Source: RH-AL1 sp965198715 (GTDB lineage: Bacteria; Pseudomonadota; Alphaproteobacteria; Rhizobiales; Beijerinckiaceae). Taken from it: a DNA stretch of 64,000 nt. The translations under genes were made by a program, and so were the position numbers. The DNA lies in NCBI GenBank assembly GCA_965198715.1, contig CBDAPV010000001.1:992001-1056000 (forward strand), written 5' to 3'. Below, one piece after another: positions 34,013-42,612 of this stretch (the first letter of the stretch is position 1; every line of letters begins with the position of its first letter). The notes under the pieces were generated by a model. That model saw only the letters and a program-made list of their open reading frames with translations. It was not told the origin of the DNA and did no database searches.

Positions 34013-34963
34013 TCAAAGATCCAGCGTGACGGCCACCCTGGCGCGGGACACGCAGGGCGCCAGGCGATCCTGGCGCTCCGCGAGCGGAATCACCGCGTCG
34101 CGGTGGATGACGGTGCCGTCGCGGTAGCCGCAAATGCACGATCCGCAGACGCCCATTTCGCACGATGACGGGACCGTGCGACCGCTCGAGCGAAGCACGT
34201 CGAGGATCGAGCGGTCGGCCGGGACATGCAGGACCTCGCCGGTGGAGGCGATGCGGACGTCGAACGGTTCGGTCTTGAAGTCCTCGTCCAGCGTCGCCTG
34301 GAACACCTCGGCATGGATCCGATCATCCGACCAACCCGAGGCGAGGGCGCCCTCCCTCACCGCGTCGAGCAGGGTGCGGGGCCCGCAGGCGTAGATGTGG
34401 GTGCCCTCGTCGGTAGCGCCCAGGATCGCGGGCTTGAAGCGACGACCTTCGGCCGAGAACCAGCGGACCAGGCGATCGCCGCAGACATGCTCGAGTTCGG
34501 CGAGCAGCGGAGCTTCCGCCGCCGAGCGCGCGCAGGCGTGGACGGTGAAATCCGCGCTTGACGCGATGAGGACCCGTGCCATCGCCATCAACGGCGTAAT
34601 CCCGATCCCGCCCCCGATGAGAACATGGCGGTGCGCACCCTCGACGAGGGGGAAGTTGTTGCGGGGTGCCGAGACGTGGGCGATCGTGCCGGACCGCACC
34701 AAGGTGTCGTGCGCCCAGCGCGAGGCTCCGCGACCGGCGTCCTCGCGCTTGATGGCGATCTCGTATCGCGCGGGGTCGGCGGGGTCGCCGCACAGCGAAT
34801 ATTGCCTGACGCGGCCGTCCGGCAGCCGGAGGTCGACGTGCGCGCCGGCGGTCCACGCCGGCAGCGACGGGCGCAGCGGATGAGTGAACGTCAGGTGCAG
34901 CACGTCCGGCGTCGTCCAGGCCGCGTGTTCGACGCGCAGCTTCATGACGAGGCGCGCGGTCAT
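34013..34963 (-). CDS. PDR/VanB-type ferredoxin reductase
   Basis: 316 residues in the phthalate-dioxygenase-reductase order. It has an FMN-binding barrel (RQYSLCGDPADPARYEIAIK), an NAD(P) domain (HVLIGGGIGITPLMAMARVL; IYACGPRTLLDAVREGALAS) and a C-terminal plant-type [2Fe-2S] ferredoxin with CEMGVCGSCICGYRDG and a last Cys in LAPCVSRA. It passes electrons from NAD(P)H to an oxygenase, but no oxygenase gene is in the window. The start overlaps the MOSC stop (ATGA), so the two are translationally coupled. Confidence 0.93.
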   Translation of the reverse strand: MTARLVMKLRVEHAAWTTPDVLHLTFTHPLRPSLPAWTAGAHVDLRLPDGRVRQYSLCGDPADPARYEIAIKREDAGRGASRWAHDTLVRSGTIAHVSAPRNNFPLVEGAHRHVLIGGGIGITPLMAMARVLIASSADFTVHACARSAAEAPLLAELEHVCGDRLVRWFSAEGRRFKPAILGATDEGTHIYACGPRTLLDAVREGALASGWSDDRIHAEVFQATLDEDFKTEPFDVRIASTGEVLHVPADRSILDVLRSSGRTVPSSCEMGVCGSCICGYRDGTVIHRDAVIPLAERQDRLAPCVSRARVAVTLDL

Positions 34964-35604
34964 TCTTCGAGCTCCAGCAAATCTATGATGTCACCAGGCC
35001 TGATGATGCCGCCCCGCTCGATGCCACAGTTCAGGCCGGACCTGTTGTAGAGCGGCAGGAACACCGGCAGGCCGAGGAGCTCCTCGAGGTACTTGCAGGG
35101 AAAGTTGAGCCGGCCACCGCGCAGCACCACGTCGCCGACGCGGAAGCGCCGACCCACGAGGTGGTTCAAGGGTACGCCGCGCACCGTGAGGTTGCGACGG
35201 TGGTCGCCGGGCGCGAGGCTGAGCTTGGCAGCCTGGAGCGGCGGATCATTACGCGCCAGGGCATCGAGCGCCTCCTGCTCGATCAGGGTGACCTCGCGCA
35301 CGTCGGGCTTGGGCGAGTAGGTTCCGGTACCCTCGAAGTAGCGGTCCCCGACGATGCCGCGACCGGCCACGCATCGCGCCTCGCTCAGCTCCTCCATCTC
35401 GTAGCTCGCGGCGGGGGCGACATGGATGTTCAGCAGCGTGCCGCGCCAGCCGGCGGCGCCACCCGCGACGTGTCGAGCGATCGATCCAGCGGCATGGTCG
35501 AAGGCTTCAACCATTCGAGGATGGTTGCTCGTGGAAGTGAAGTGAAGACCCTCCAGGATTGGCTCGTTTGCCATTCCACTCCGCTGTTCGTGACGCTCGT
35601 CCAT
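34960..35604 (-). CDS. MOSC-domain protein
   Basis: 214 residues. The MOSC (molybdenum cofactor sulfurase C-terminal) fold is seen in RCVAGRGIVGDRYFEGTGTY, DHRRNLTVRGVPLNHLVGRR, and CKYLEELLGLPVFLPLYNRS with a conserved Cys. Relatives bind a sulfur carrier or the molybdenum cofactor and can act with Fe-S reductases such as the coupled downstream gene. GGAGG eight bases upstream supports the ATG. It is first in a leftward operon whose promoter holds a repeat resembling the XRE-cupin operator. The substrate is unknown. Confidence 0.9.
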   Translation of the reverse strand: MDERHEQRSGMANEPILEGLHFTSTSNHPRMVEAFDHAAGSIARHVAGGAAGWRGTLLNIHVAPAASYEMEELSEARCVAGRGIVGDRYFEGTGTYSPKPDVREVTLIEQEALDALARNDPPLQAAKLSLAPGDHRRNLTVRGVPLNHLVGRRFRVGDVVLRGGRLNFPCKYLEELLGLPVFLPLYNRSGLNCGIERGGIIRPGDIIDLLELEE

Positions 35605-35638
35605 GGCGATCCTCCAGGCGACTCCTAGATGGACGCGA

Positions 35639-35654
35639 TTCCACTAAAATGGAA
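35639..35654. promoter_or_regulatory. Operator-like repeat upstream of the MOSC gene
   Basis: TTCCACTAAAATGGAA, with TTCCA/TGGAA arms and a TCCAC repeat close by. It resembles the TCCCAT/ATGGGA palindrome at 31325, so the same regulator could bind both ends of the locus. Confidence 0.4.
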
Positions 35655-35825
35655 GAGAAATCCACAAAAGGGTACTCCGAACAAATCTACGACGGGAATT
35701 TGGTACTGCGCAGCTGTTATCCATGTTCCCCTACAATCGAAAGATTTCTACATGCCTTATTCCGCCTCAATCGACCGTCGTGCAATCATATGACGGAAGG
35801 CAGACGTCTGCTTCCGAGTACACCT
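35655..35825. other. AT-richer intergenic stretch
   Basis: It contains the probable MOSC promoter and the right flank of the recombinase-linked gene. No gene is seen. Confidence 0.35.
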
Positions 35826-36254
35826 TCAAAAACTGGAAACACCCGAAGTTGGCGCGAAGCGGTCGTACCTTTGATTGAAGATTTGGCGCTGTTCGGCCCA
35901 AACGGCTGGGAATGGCTTCAGCATGAAATCTGCCTCGACGACATCCGCCTGCCGCCCGTCGACGATTGCTTCGATGATGTCCGGCGCTAGCAAAGTAAGC
36001 CGCAGGATCCGGCTGACGTAGGACGGGTTGATCTTCTCTGCCGCTGCCAGCTCTGCGGCGGAGCCGTAGCGACCGTCCTCCAGCAGCATGTTCCACCTGT
36101 GAGCTCGGGCGAGCGCCTTGACGAGGGTGCTGTCGATCCGCGGTCGCGGGGGCGCCAGGTTGCTGCCATCGGCGGCGATGGCAAGCTTGCGGCCGCCACG
36201 CTTGCGGATGGTGAACGGTATCCGCACCGTGAGGGTCTGCGCCAGCGTGTTCAT
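35826..36254 (-). CDS. Recombinase-linked HTH (ParB/Spo0J-like) protein, copy 1
   Basis: 142 residues. LVKALARAHRWNMLLEDGRY, then GSAAELAAAEKINPSYVSRI and LRLTLLAPDIIEAIVDGRQ, is the helix-turn-helix of the ParB/KorB type found at the end of some serine-recombinase loci. The first 35 residues are basic (VRIPFTIRKRGGRKLAIAAD). It begins 4 nt inside the end of the recombinase gene and probably formed an operon with it. A second copy is at 38253. The C-terminal 20 residues differ from that copy. It likely binds DNA; the role is unknown. Confidence 0.75.
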   Translation of the reverse strand: MNTLAQTLTVRIPFTIRKRGGRKLAIAADGSNLAPPRPRIDSTLVKALARAHRWNMLLEDGRYGSAAELAAAEKINPSYVSRILRLTLLAPDIIEAIVDGRQADVVEADFMLKPFPAVWAEQRQIFNQRYDRFAPTSGVSSF

Positions 36255-36737
36255 GCTGCCTTCCGTATTTTAGTGGCGCTGTCGGAGAGATCCCGCGCGA
36301 GATGCGCGAGCCCTTTGACTCGCAGCCGCAGATCGAAGCCCTGCGTGCCGACGTCGATGCGCTCGACCAGCAGCTGGACGATGCGCGCCTGCTCGGCCGG
36401 GAACAGCTCGTCCCAGAGCGGGTCGAGGTCCCGCAAGGCCCGCCGCACCTGATCCTCGCTGATGCCATCGGCGACCTTCGGCTTCGACGCTCGCCAGGTG
36501 CCGACCACGATCTCCGGCGTGCGCAGCAGGCCGCGCACCTGGTCGATCACCGCAGCCTCGATCTCCGCCGCCGGCAGCCGTCCGACAGGGCAGGCGTCGC
36601 GTCCCTGCTTCAGCACGGCTTGGCTGACGTAGTAGCGGTAGAGCCGGCCGGCGTTGCGAGGGCGGGTCGGCGACATGGCGCGGCCGATTGGGCCGACTTC
36701 GCCCTTCAGCGAGGCCTGCGGCTTCGTCGCGCGCCAA
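36251..36737 (-). pseudogene. Large serine recombinase, C-terminal fragment 1
   Basis: MSPTRPRNAGRLYRYYVSQA, then ACPVGRLPAAEIEAAVIDQV, then LDPLWDELFPAEQARIVQLL, is the zinc-ribbon/coiled-coil end of a large serine recombinase of 500-700 aa. The catalytic and core DNA-binding domains are missing. The upstream end is fused directly to the 3' end of the pyridoxamine-oxidase-like gene. The operon link to the HTH gene is kept. Confidence 0.8.
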
Positions 36738-36740
36738 GAA

Positions 36741-37244
36741 CTACATCGCTTCGATCTTGCCGATCTCGCCCGCGCGCGACGGTTCGCCGGTCGTGACTGC
36801 TTTCAGGTATCCGAATGCGTAGACGATCGCGCTCGTTGGCGTGTCCCAATACTCGGCTTGCTCGGCATCGACGCGGATCAGCACGACGTTGTCGTCTCTG
36901 GCTCCGTCCGGAAACCAGGCGCGGTAGACTTCGCTCCACATAACCTCAACCTTCTGGCGTTCGGCCACGATCTCGGCACGACCCGCGATGGTCACAAAGT
37001 GCTGCTTCTTCGGATCGGCGAAGGTGACGAGCACCTGCGGGTTGATGGTCAGCTCCTTGGCTTTGCGCGAGTCCTTCTTGGAAAAGAACCAGAGGGTGCC
37101 GTCATCCTCGACATCGCGCAATGCCATCGGTCTTGCGTGGAGGGAATCGCCGGCGGTGCCCTGCGTCGTGAACAGCGCGTAGTCGATGCCCTTCACCAAC
37201 TCCACCACCTTGCGGCGCCCGGCGTCCTCGTCTTGCCCACCCAC
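36741..37244 (-). CDS. Pyridoxamine 5'-phosphate oxidase-like general stress protein
   Basis: 167 residues of the split-barrel flavin-binding fold. RRKVVELVKGIDYALFTTQG, ARPMALRDVEDDGTLWFFSK, VLVTFADPKKQHFVTIAGRA and VEVMWSEVYRAWFPDGARDD are typical of the general-stress FMN-binding branch. The chosen start is GTG with GGGGAGA upstream (VGGQDEDAGRR); an ATG frame further up adds an arginine-rich tail that looks spurious. It is monocistronic. It probably binds FMN or F420-like flavin, and the physiological substrate is unknown. Confidence 0.88.
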   Translation of the reverse strand: MGGQDEDAGRRKVVELVKGIDYALFTTQGTAGDSLHARPMALRDVEDDGTLWFFSKKDSRKAKELTINPQVLVTFADPKKQHFVTIAGRAEIVAERQKVEVMWSEVYRAWFPDGARDDNVVLIRVDAEQAEYWDTPTSAIVYAFGYLKAVTTGEPSRAGEIGKIEAM

Positions 37245-37442
37245 GATCCGTCTCCCCGCCTTCCGCCGGCGTCCGAGAGACCGGGTGCAACGCGCGAAGG
37301 CTGCCGGACCGTAGCCGCTCGCCGTCGCCGGGCAATGCGACATAGGCGTGGCCGCGTACGATCTCGCACCAGAACCTGCTCGCGCTGATCGGCATGCGAA
37401 CGGACGGCAGGTCCGAGGATCAGCCAATGCTCTCAAAGCAGA

Positions 37443-38201
37443 TCAGAGAAGCTTCGCCTGGCGCGGGCTATCGTCAGCTTTCGTGGAAGAAGCTTTGCCG
37501 CGTCGGCGGAGTTCGGCTTCCGCACTGAAGCACACATCGATGTTGCGGTCGGCCGCGAAGGCCTGCAAGGCGCCCTCGTCGAGGTCGGCCCATGAACGGC
37601 CGCGCGAAGGTCCTGCCAGCACGCGCGGGAGCAACCCGGGTTCCTGGCTCCATACCAGAAGCTGCTCCACCGAGGCTTCGGCAAGCATGTCGCGAAGATG
37701 GTGGGCGGTCACGTAGGCGTCGGGTCCCGCGCGATGGGCGGGCAGTCCCGTCTCATGGACGAGACCTTCCGGCGTGCGGAGATAGCGGAGCATCTGATTG
37801 GAGAACCGGGGGAGATACGGCCAAAGGCGAAGGGCGCACTTCCACGTGCAGATCCAGCTTGTTCCGCCAGTCAGGCTCGGCCGACAGTAACGTTGTTCGA
37901 ATTGGGCGCAATGCGCTCCGAACGCGACGACGCCGCCTTCGGGACGGAGCACGGCTGATGCGATCTCTTTCCAGAACGGCGCCTTCGCCACGTGCTCATC
38001 GAGAATGTGGTGAACGGCTATGGTGTCGGTCGCCATGGGCCGGCCTGGATTGACCAGAAGAGCGCCGGGCTCGCCCTCGAGCCGCCACACATGATCTCCG
38101 CCCCGGCGTAGATCCTGCCACCCAACTTCGCAGACATCATCGGAGCCGTTTCCGCCCGTCTCGAGATCGACAACGCGGATGCGGTCTTGGTCCAACTTCA
38201 T
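37443..38201 (-). CDS. DnaQ-like 3'-5' exonuclease
   Basis: 252 residues. The Exo I motif is VVDLETGG (DxE) near the N-terminus. Exo II is less obvious (VVAFGAHCAQFEQRY), and Exo III lies around HRAGPDAYVTAHHLRDML with the H-x4-D pattern of DEDDh nucleases. The length and the C-terminal extension (RGRSWADLDEGALQAFAADR) match the ExoX-type branch. It may trim DNA ends or act in repair. It is monocistronic, between two recombinase relics. Confidence 0.85.
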   Translation of the reverse strand: MKLDQDRIRVVDLETGGNGSDDVCEVGWQDLRRGGDHVWRLEGEPGALLVNPGRPMATDTIAVHHILDEHVAKAPFWKEIASAVLRPEGGVVAFGAHCAQFEQRYCRPSLTGGTSWICTWKCALRLWPYLPRFSNQMLRYLRTPEGLVHETGLPAHRAGPDAYVTAHHLRDMLAEASVEQLLVWSQEPGLLPRVLAGPSRGRSWADLDEGALQAFAADRNIDVCFSAEAELRRRGKASSTKADDSPRQAKLL

Positions 38202-38252
38202 GCAGCGATCATAGATGATGCGACACCGATCACCATGGAATGTGCACGTTGG

Positions 38253-38636
38253 TTATGGAAGCGTCTGGCGCTGTTTGGCCCATTCGGCGGGGAACGGCCG
38301 GAGCAGCATATCTGCCTCGATGCCATCGTTCTGCCGCCCGTCAACGATCGCCTCGACGATGTCCGGCGCGAGCAGAGTCAGCCGCAGGACGCGGCTGACA
38401 TAGGACGGGTTGATCTTTTCGGCGGCGGCAAGCTCGGCGGCGGAGCCATATCGGCCGCTCTCGAGCAGCCTGTTCCACCTGTGAGCTCGGGCGAGCGCCT
38501 TGACGAGAGTGCTGTCGATCCGCGGTCGCGGAGGAGCCAGGGTGCTCCCGTCCGCGGCAATGGCGAGCTTGCGAGCGCCGCGCTTGCGAATGGAGAAGGG
38601 CACCCGCACTGTGAGGGTCTGTGGCGCCTCGGTCAT
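38253..38636 (-). CDS. Recombinase-linked HTH protein, copy 2
   Basis: A 127-residue homologue of the gene at 35826, with the same VKALARAHRWN, SAAELAAAEKINPSYVSR and VEAIVDGRQ segments and a shorter tail. It overlaps the end of the second recombinase fragment by 4 nt, keeping the operon join seen in copy 1. The two loci are therefore duplicates of one ancestral recombinase locus, each broken at a different point upstream. It is likely a DNA-binding protein with no known role. Confidence 0.75.
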   Translation of the reverse strand: MTEAPQTLTVRVPFSIRKRGARKLAIAADGSTLAPPRPRIDSTLVKALARAHRWNRLLESGRYGSAAELAAAEKINPSYVSRVLRLTLLAPDIVEAIVDGRQNDGIEADMLLRPFPAEWAKQRQTLP

Positions 38637-39002
38637 GCTGCTGTCCGCTGTTGGGTGCCGCTTCCAGCAAGATCCCGCGCGAGACGTGCGAGCCCGTCGA
38701 CACGCAGGCATAGGTCGAAACCCTCTGCTGCGACGTCTATGCGCTCGACCAGCAGTTGGACGATGCGCGCCTGCTCCGCCGGGAATAGCTCGTCCCAGAG
38801 CGGATCGAGGTCCTGCAAGGCCCGCCGCACCTGCTCCTCGCTCAAGCCGTCGACCTTCGTCTTCGACGCCCGCCAGGTGCCAACCACGATCTCCGGCGCC
38901 CGCAGCAGGCCGCGCACCTGGTCGATGACCGCAGCCTCGATCTCCGCCGCCGGCAGCCGTCCGACAGGGCAGGCATCCCGCCCCTGCTTCAGCACGGCCT
39001 GG
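38633..39002 (-). pseudogene. Large serine recombinase, C-terminal fragment 2
   Basis: QAVLKQGRDACPVGRLPAAE, then LDPLWDELFPAEQARIVQLL, then LCLRVDGLARLARDLAGSG, parallels fragment 1. It is cut off just before QAVLKQG, where it meets, head to head, a DNA-methylase fragment on the plus strand. No catalytic domain remains. Confidence 0.8.
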
Positions 39003-39896
39003 CCCGAGGCGCCGGCAGACCCGGTGAGCCGCCTGGGCGACGTTTGGATCCTCGGCGGGCACAGGCTGGTCTGCGGCGACGCCACAAGCACCGAGGACGT
39101 GGCTCGGGCGCTGAACAGTGTCACCCCAGCCCTGATGGTGTCCGACCCGCCCTACGGGGTCGCCTACGACCCAGCATGGCGCGCTCGCGCCGGCGTCAAC
39201 CTGAATCCTGGCAAGCTCGGCAAGGTCGACAACGACGACCAGGCGGACTGGTCCGCGGCATGGGCGCTGTTTTCCGGCGACGTGGCCTACGTCTGGCACG
39301 CCGGCAAGTTCGCCGCGACCGTCCAGGCCAGCCTGGAGAGCTGCGACTTCGAGGTGCGCTCGCAGCTGATCTGGGCCAAGGACCGCTTCGCCCTCAGCCG
39401 CGGCGATTACCATTGGCAACATGAGCCCTGTTGGTATGCGGTGCGCCGCAACGCCCGCGGTGGCTGGTCCGGCGATCGCTCGCAATCCACGCTGTGGACC
39501 ATTCCGTCGCGCGAGGACCGCGGGCTTGGTCACGGCACGCAGAAGCCGGTGGAGTGCATGCGGCGTCCGATCACCAACAACTCCTCGCCCGGGCAGGCGG
39601 TGTACGACCCCTTCGTCGGCTCCGGCACGACGATCATCGCCGGCGAGATGACTGGGCGCTGCGTCCACGCTCTCGAGCTGAACCCGGCCTACGTCGACGT
39701 GGCGGTGATCCGATGGCAGAGCTTCACGGGCAAGACGGCGATCCTGGAGGCGAGAGGCGAGAGCTTCCTGACGACGGTGGCGGCGAGATCCGCTGGTTCC
39801 GCTTCGTGCGCCACGAAGACCGCGCCGCCTTCGAAGCGCAGGGCTGGATCTTCGCCGCGGACCTCGGCCCGGTCCACGGCCGCTACAGCGTCCTGA
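39003..39896 (+). pseudogene. DNA modification methylase (N4/N6), C-terminal fragment
   Basis: EAPADPVSRLGDVWILGGHR starts abruptly at the junction. Motif IV DPPY is in LMVSDPPYGVAYDP, and motif I-like DPFVGSGTTIIAGEMTGR comes near the end, with HGTQKPVE before it. This is a phage-type beta-class methylase whose ParB-like N-terminal half is missing; the fragment at 21.1 kb preserves part of that half. The catalytic domain is nearly complete, but without a start codon of its own. The last 40 residues run over the next small gene in another frame. Confidence 0.82.
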
Positions 39897-39910
39897 TGGA
39901 GCTGCGGTAG
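39764..39910 (+). pseudogene. Methylase-linked small protein (no start seen)
   Basis: GEIRWFRFVRHEDRAAFEAQ, then GWIFAADLGPVHGRYSVLME, ends in TAG. It follows the methylase in a different frame and has no in-frame start. Its tail recurs at 1-63, 5.37 kb and 41.0 kb. The family is unknown. At the window start the same tail is coupled to a DUF2786-like gene, which is missing here. Confidence 0.55.
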
Positions 39911-39931
39911 GAGGCTGCTGCTTCCTGGTGG

Positions 39932-40153
39932 CTACCTCGGATTGATCCTCGCCCCCTTTGCCGCCTTGTCGAGCTGCTCTTGGTCCTCACCGTAGCGATC
40001 GATGAGCATCTGAGCTCGATCAGGCGAGATGCCATGCTTTTTCGCGAGTTCCCCCGCCTGGTCGAGCTTGGACGACACGACGTTGGTCGGCATATCCCAT
40101 TTAGGCTTGTCGTCTGACACGAGGCGGCTCCAGTCATGACGCCCGCGCGCCAA
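39932..40153 (-). CDS. Small DUF3606-like protein
   Basis: 73 residues. WDMPTNVVSSKLDQAGELAK, then KHGISPDRAQMLIDRYGEDQ, resembles short DUF3606-related proteins (helix, then GVSxxQxxxLIxxxGxxxxxL). The start is TTG with AAGGA close upstream, so the exact N-terminus is uncertain; the recognisable part begins around residue 15. It is convergent with the methylase relics. The function is unknown. Confidence 0.6.
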   Translation of the reverse strand: MARGRHDWSRLVSDDKPKWDMPTNVVSSKLDQAGELAKKHGISPDRAQMLIDRYGEDQEQLDKAAKGARINPR

Positions 40154-40397
40154 GGGTCCTTGTGACTTATCCCTCGGCTAGCCGGCAGTCCGTTGCTTTT
40201 CACCATTGCGACTTGGCCCTTCGTCGCACCCCTCTTTTGCGCGCGACTATCCCGTCCGCCAGCTTCGCCGCACCGACGCCGCGGCCTAGCGCCATGGACG
40301 TCCTCCAAAGTATCGCCGCGACAGGTCAGCTGCGGAGATATGCGCCATGTGCGCCGTGGTGCTAGGCAGCCCGAAGCGTGGACTTGAGGTTGGCGGC

Positions 40398-40859
40398 ATG
40401 TTCGAGGAATGGCGTTATCAGCGTCGTCTGAAGCAGCTTCATAGAGAACGGCGCGGTATCAGCGCCCGCTACAAGCCTTTGTTGGAAGATGCGCGTAAAA
40501 GAGGCCGCGACGCGCACGATAGCCTCATGGCTGACGTCATGAACGAGCTTGCGGAGATTGAAGGCATGATCGCTGAGGTTCGGCATCGCCGTACAATGGA
40601 TCTCGCTCAGAGTTATGACGTGCCGACCAAGGCGTGGTCGAGTTCGTTGGCGGACGATGACGGTGACGGTGATGATAACTGGCAACGGTCGCGCTTCTCG
40701 GGACAATGGTTCATCACTGAAGCTGAGGCGGCAAGGCTTCGCGCCGCTGTTCGACAGGAAAGAAAAGAACGCTTTGAGGATGCGTCGCGGTGGTTGCCGC
40801 CTTTCGTCAGCGTTCTCAGCTTGGCGGTGGCGATCCTCGCGCTCTTGCACAAGCACTGA
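40398..40859 (+). CDS. Hypothetical tail-anchored membrane protein
   Basis: 153 residues. The first two thirds are a charged, probably coiled-coil helix (WRYQRRLKQLHRERRGISAR; MADVMNELAEIEGMIAEVRH), then comes an acidic loop (LADDDGDGDDNW), and the last 20 residues are a hydrophobic anchor (PFVSVLSLAVAILALLHKH). GAGG eight bases upstream supports this ATG over one at 40347. No family is recognised. It is somewhat less GC-rich than its neighbours. Isolated among mobile relics, it may be cargo. Confidence 0.7.
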   Translation: MFEEWRYQRRLKQLHRERRGISARYKPLLEDARKRGRDAHDSLMADVMNELAEIEGMIAEVRHRRTMDLAQSYDVPTKAWSSSLADDDGDGDDNWQRSRFSGQWFITEAEAARLRAAVRQERKERFEDASRWLPPFVSVLSLAVAILALLHKH

Positions 40860-40899
40860 CTATCCGGCGGACGCGCGTGAGGCTGCCGATTAGACGACG

Positions 40900-41050
40900 G
40901 GCGAGAGCTTCCTGACGACGATGGCGACGAGATCCGCTGGTTCCACTACGTCCGACACGACGACCGCGCCGCCTACGAAGCGCAGGGCTGGGTCTTCGCC
41001 GCGGACCTCGGCCCGGTCCACGGCTGCTACAGCGTCTTGATGGAGCTTCG
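40900..41050 (+). pseudogene. Second copy of the methylase-linked small-protein sequence
   Basis: DEIRWFHYVRHDDRAAYEAQ, then GWVFAADLGPVHGCYSVLME, closely matches the sequence at 39.77-39.91 kb at DNA level, including the upstream GAGAGCTTCCTGACGACG. The frame then runs on into unrelated sequence to 41153. It is a duplication relic. Confidence 0.6.
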
Positions 41051-41235
41051 CCACGATGGTGTGAGGCTGCCCCGACGAGTCCGGTGCGTCTCGAGACTCG
41101 CGCCTCGTGAGCATCCTCGACCCAGGAGATCGTCGCTTGCGATGTGGCCTTGATGCCAAACGTCCGTTGAGGCGAGCTTGGTGCACGCGAGATTGCGGCT
41201 GCCGGCATCTGCGGAGATGCCAGCGTGCTGTTAGC

Positions 41236-41466
41236 TTAGTAAGCAACCGCGCTCAGCTTCTGCTGAGCCTCCGGCACCTGGGTCCAGTGGACAACGCCAG
41301 CGGTGGCGAAGCCGCCTTGCGTGCGAACCTCGTTGGCGTTGGTCGCGAGGCCACGTGTTTCCAGGGCGAGGGCACCGACGCTGCCGCCGTAGCCGACGCC
41401 CGGCTCCGCCGCGAAGGCTGTCGAGGCGGTGAAAGCGAGAGCAAGGGTGAGAACGATCTTTGTCAT
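41236..41466 (-). CDS. Small exported protein
   Basis: 76 residues. MTKIVLTLALAFTASTAFAA is a clean Sec signal peptide, and the mature part is about 56 residues (EPGVGYGGSVGALALETRGL to QVPEAQQKLSAVAY) without cysteines or a known domain. AAGGAT precedes the ATG. It is divergent from the LysR gene at 41564, with a shared 97-nt promoter region, so it may be that regulator's target. Small exported proteins of this look are common in rhizobia. The function is unknown. Confidence 0.75.
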   Translation of the reverse strand: MTKIVLTLALAFTASTAFAAEPGVGYGGSVGALALETRGLATNANEVRTQGGFATAGVVHWTQVPEAQQKLSAVAY

Positions 41467-41563
41467 TGTGTGAGATCCTTGATGTCGAGAGCCGAAGGGC
41501 CGGCAGCTCGTTGGGATCAATTTGCTGTCGCATGCCTCATGAATCAAATAGATCGAATGCATA

Positions 41564-42481
41564 ATGCGTATCGACCATGTGCATCTGGCAAAGCTTGATC
41601 TCAACCTGCTCGTGGCGCTCGACGCGTTGCTGAGCGAGCGCAGCGTCACACGCGCCGCGCTAGTCATCGGCATCAGTCAGTCCGCGATGAGCCACGCCCT
41701 GTCGCGACTGCGCACCACCTTCGCTGACGAGCTGTTGACCCGCGTCCCGGACGGCATGCGACCGACGCCGCGCGCGCTGGGGCTGCTAGCGCCCGTGCGG
41801 GCAGCACTCGCGCAGATACAAGAGCTGACGGCGGCTCAAGCCACTTTCGATCCCGCAACGGCCGACGCCACGTTCTCTCTTGGCATTCCCGACTCGACGG
41901 AGGTGCTGCTCATGCCGCAGCTTGTCGCCCGCCTGCAGAGCGTCGCGCCGAGTGTGAAGCTGCTTCTGCACACAACGGATCGGCATCGCATCCTCGAAGA
42001 TCTCGATAGCGGTCGCGTCGATCTTGGGATTGGTGTGTTTGATCAGGGTCAGACCCACCACAAGCGTCGCATTCTCAACAAGGAGAGTTACCTCTGCGTG
42101 TTCAACGCCGAGCTTGTCGGCGTGACGCCGCCGATCTCGCTCGACGACTACGTGCGGCTGCCGCACCTGCTCACCAGTCTCGTCGAGAGCGCTCACGGAG
42201 TGGTGGACGAAGCCTTGGCTAAGGTGGGGCGCACCCGCACCATCGCGTTGACCTCACCTCGCTTCAACGCCATGCCTTTCGTGGTCCGTCAAGCCCCGGT
42301 GATCGCCACGATGCATTCACGGCTCGCGCGCTTCTTCGGCGAGAGCATGGGCCTTGCCGTCAGCCCGGCTCCCGTCGACCTGCCGGACGTGTCCATCTCC
42401 ATGATCTGGCACAGCTCGAACGATACCGTGCCCGGCCAACGTTGGTTGCGGGACACGATACTGGCGCTGCGTCGCGCGTAA
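41564..42481 (+). CDS. LysR-family regulator (NodD/NahR-like branch)
   Basis: 305 residues. The helix-turn-helix is LDLNLLVALDALLSERSVTR, then ALVIGISQSAMSHALSRLR, followed by FADELLTRVPDGMRPTPRAL, the pattern of the NodD/NahR/PcpR branch. The effector domain follows (ATFSLGIPDSTEVLLMPQLV; RVDLGIGVF). It is intact over the full family length. The divergent small exported gene is the likely target. AT-rich repeats in the intergenic region (GCATGCCTCATGAATC, CGAATGCATAATGCG) could be its binding site, but I cannot define a box with confidence. Confidence 0.92.
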   Translation: MRIDHVHLAKLDLNLLVALDALLSERSVTRAALVIGISQSAMSHALSRLRTTFADELLTRVPDGMRPTPRALGLLAPVRAALAQIQELTAAQATFDPATADATFSLGIPDSTEVLLMPQLVARLQSVAPSVKLLLHTTDRHRILEDLDSGRVDLGIGVFDQGQTHHKRRILNKESYLCVFNAELVGVTPPISLDDYVRLPHLLTSLVESAHGVVDEALAKVGRTRTIALTSPRFNAMPFVVRQAPVIATMHSRLARFFGESMGLAVSPAPVDLPDVSISMIWHSSNDTVPGQRWLRDTILALRRA

Positions 42482-42612
42482 GCTCAGATCCTGGAGGAGC
42501 GTAAGTAAAACGGCCCGTAGAGCAAGTCATAGCCGCGTGAAGGCCTTCTGAGCACGACTGCGCCGACGGCGCACCTGACTTGAAATTCCAGGCATCACCC
42601 GATTTCGTGCGA

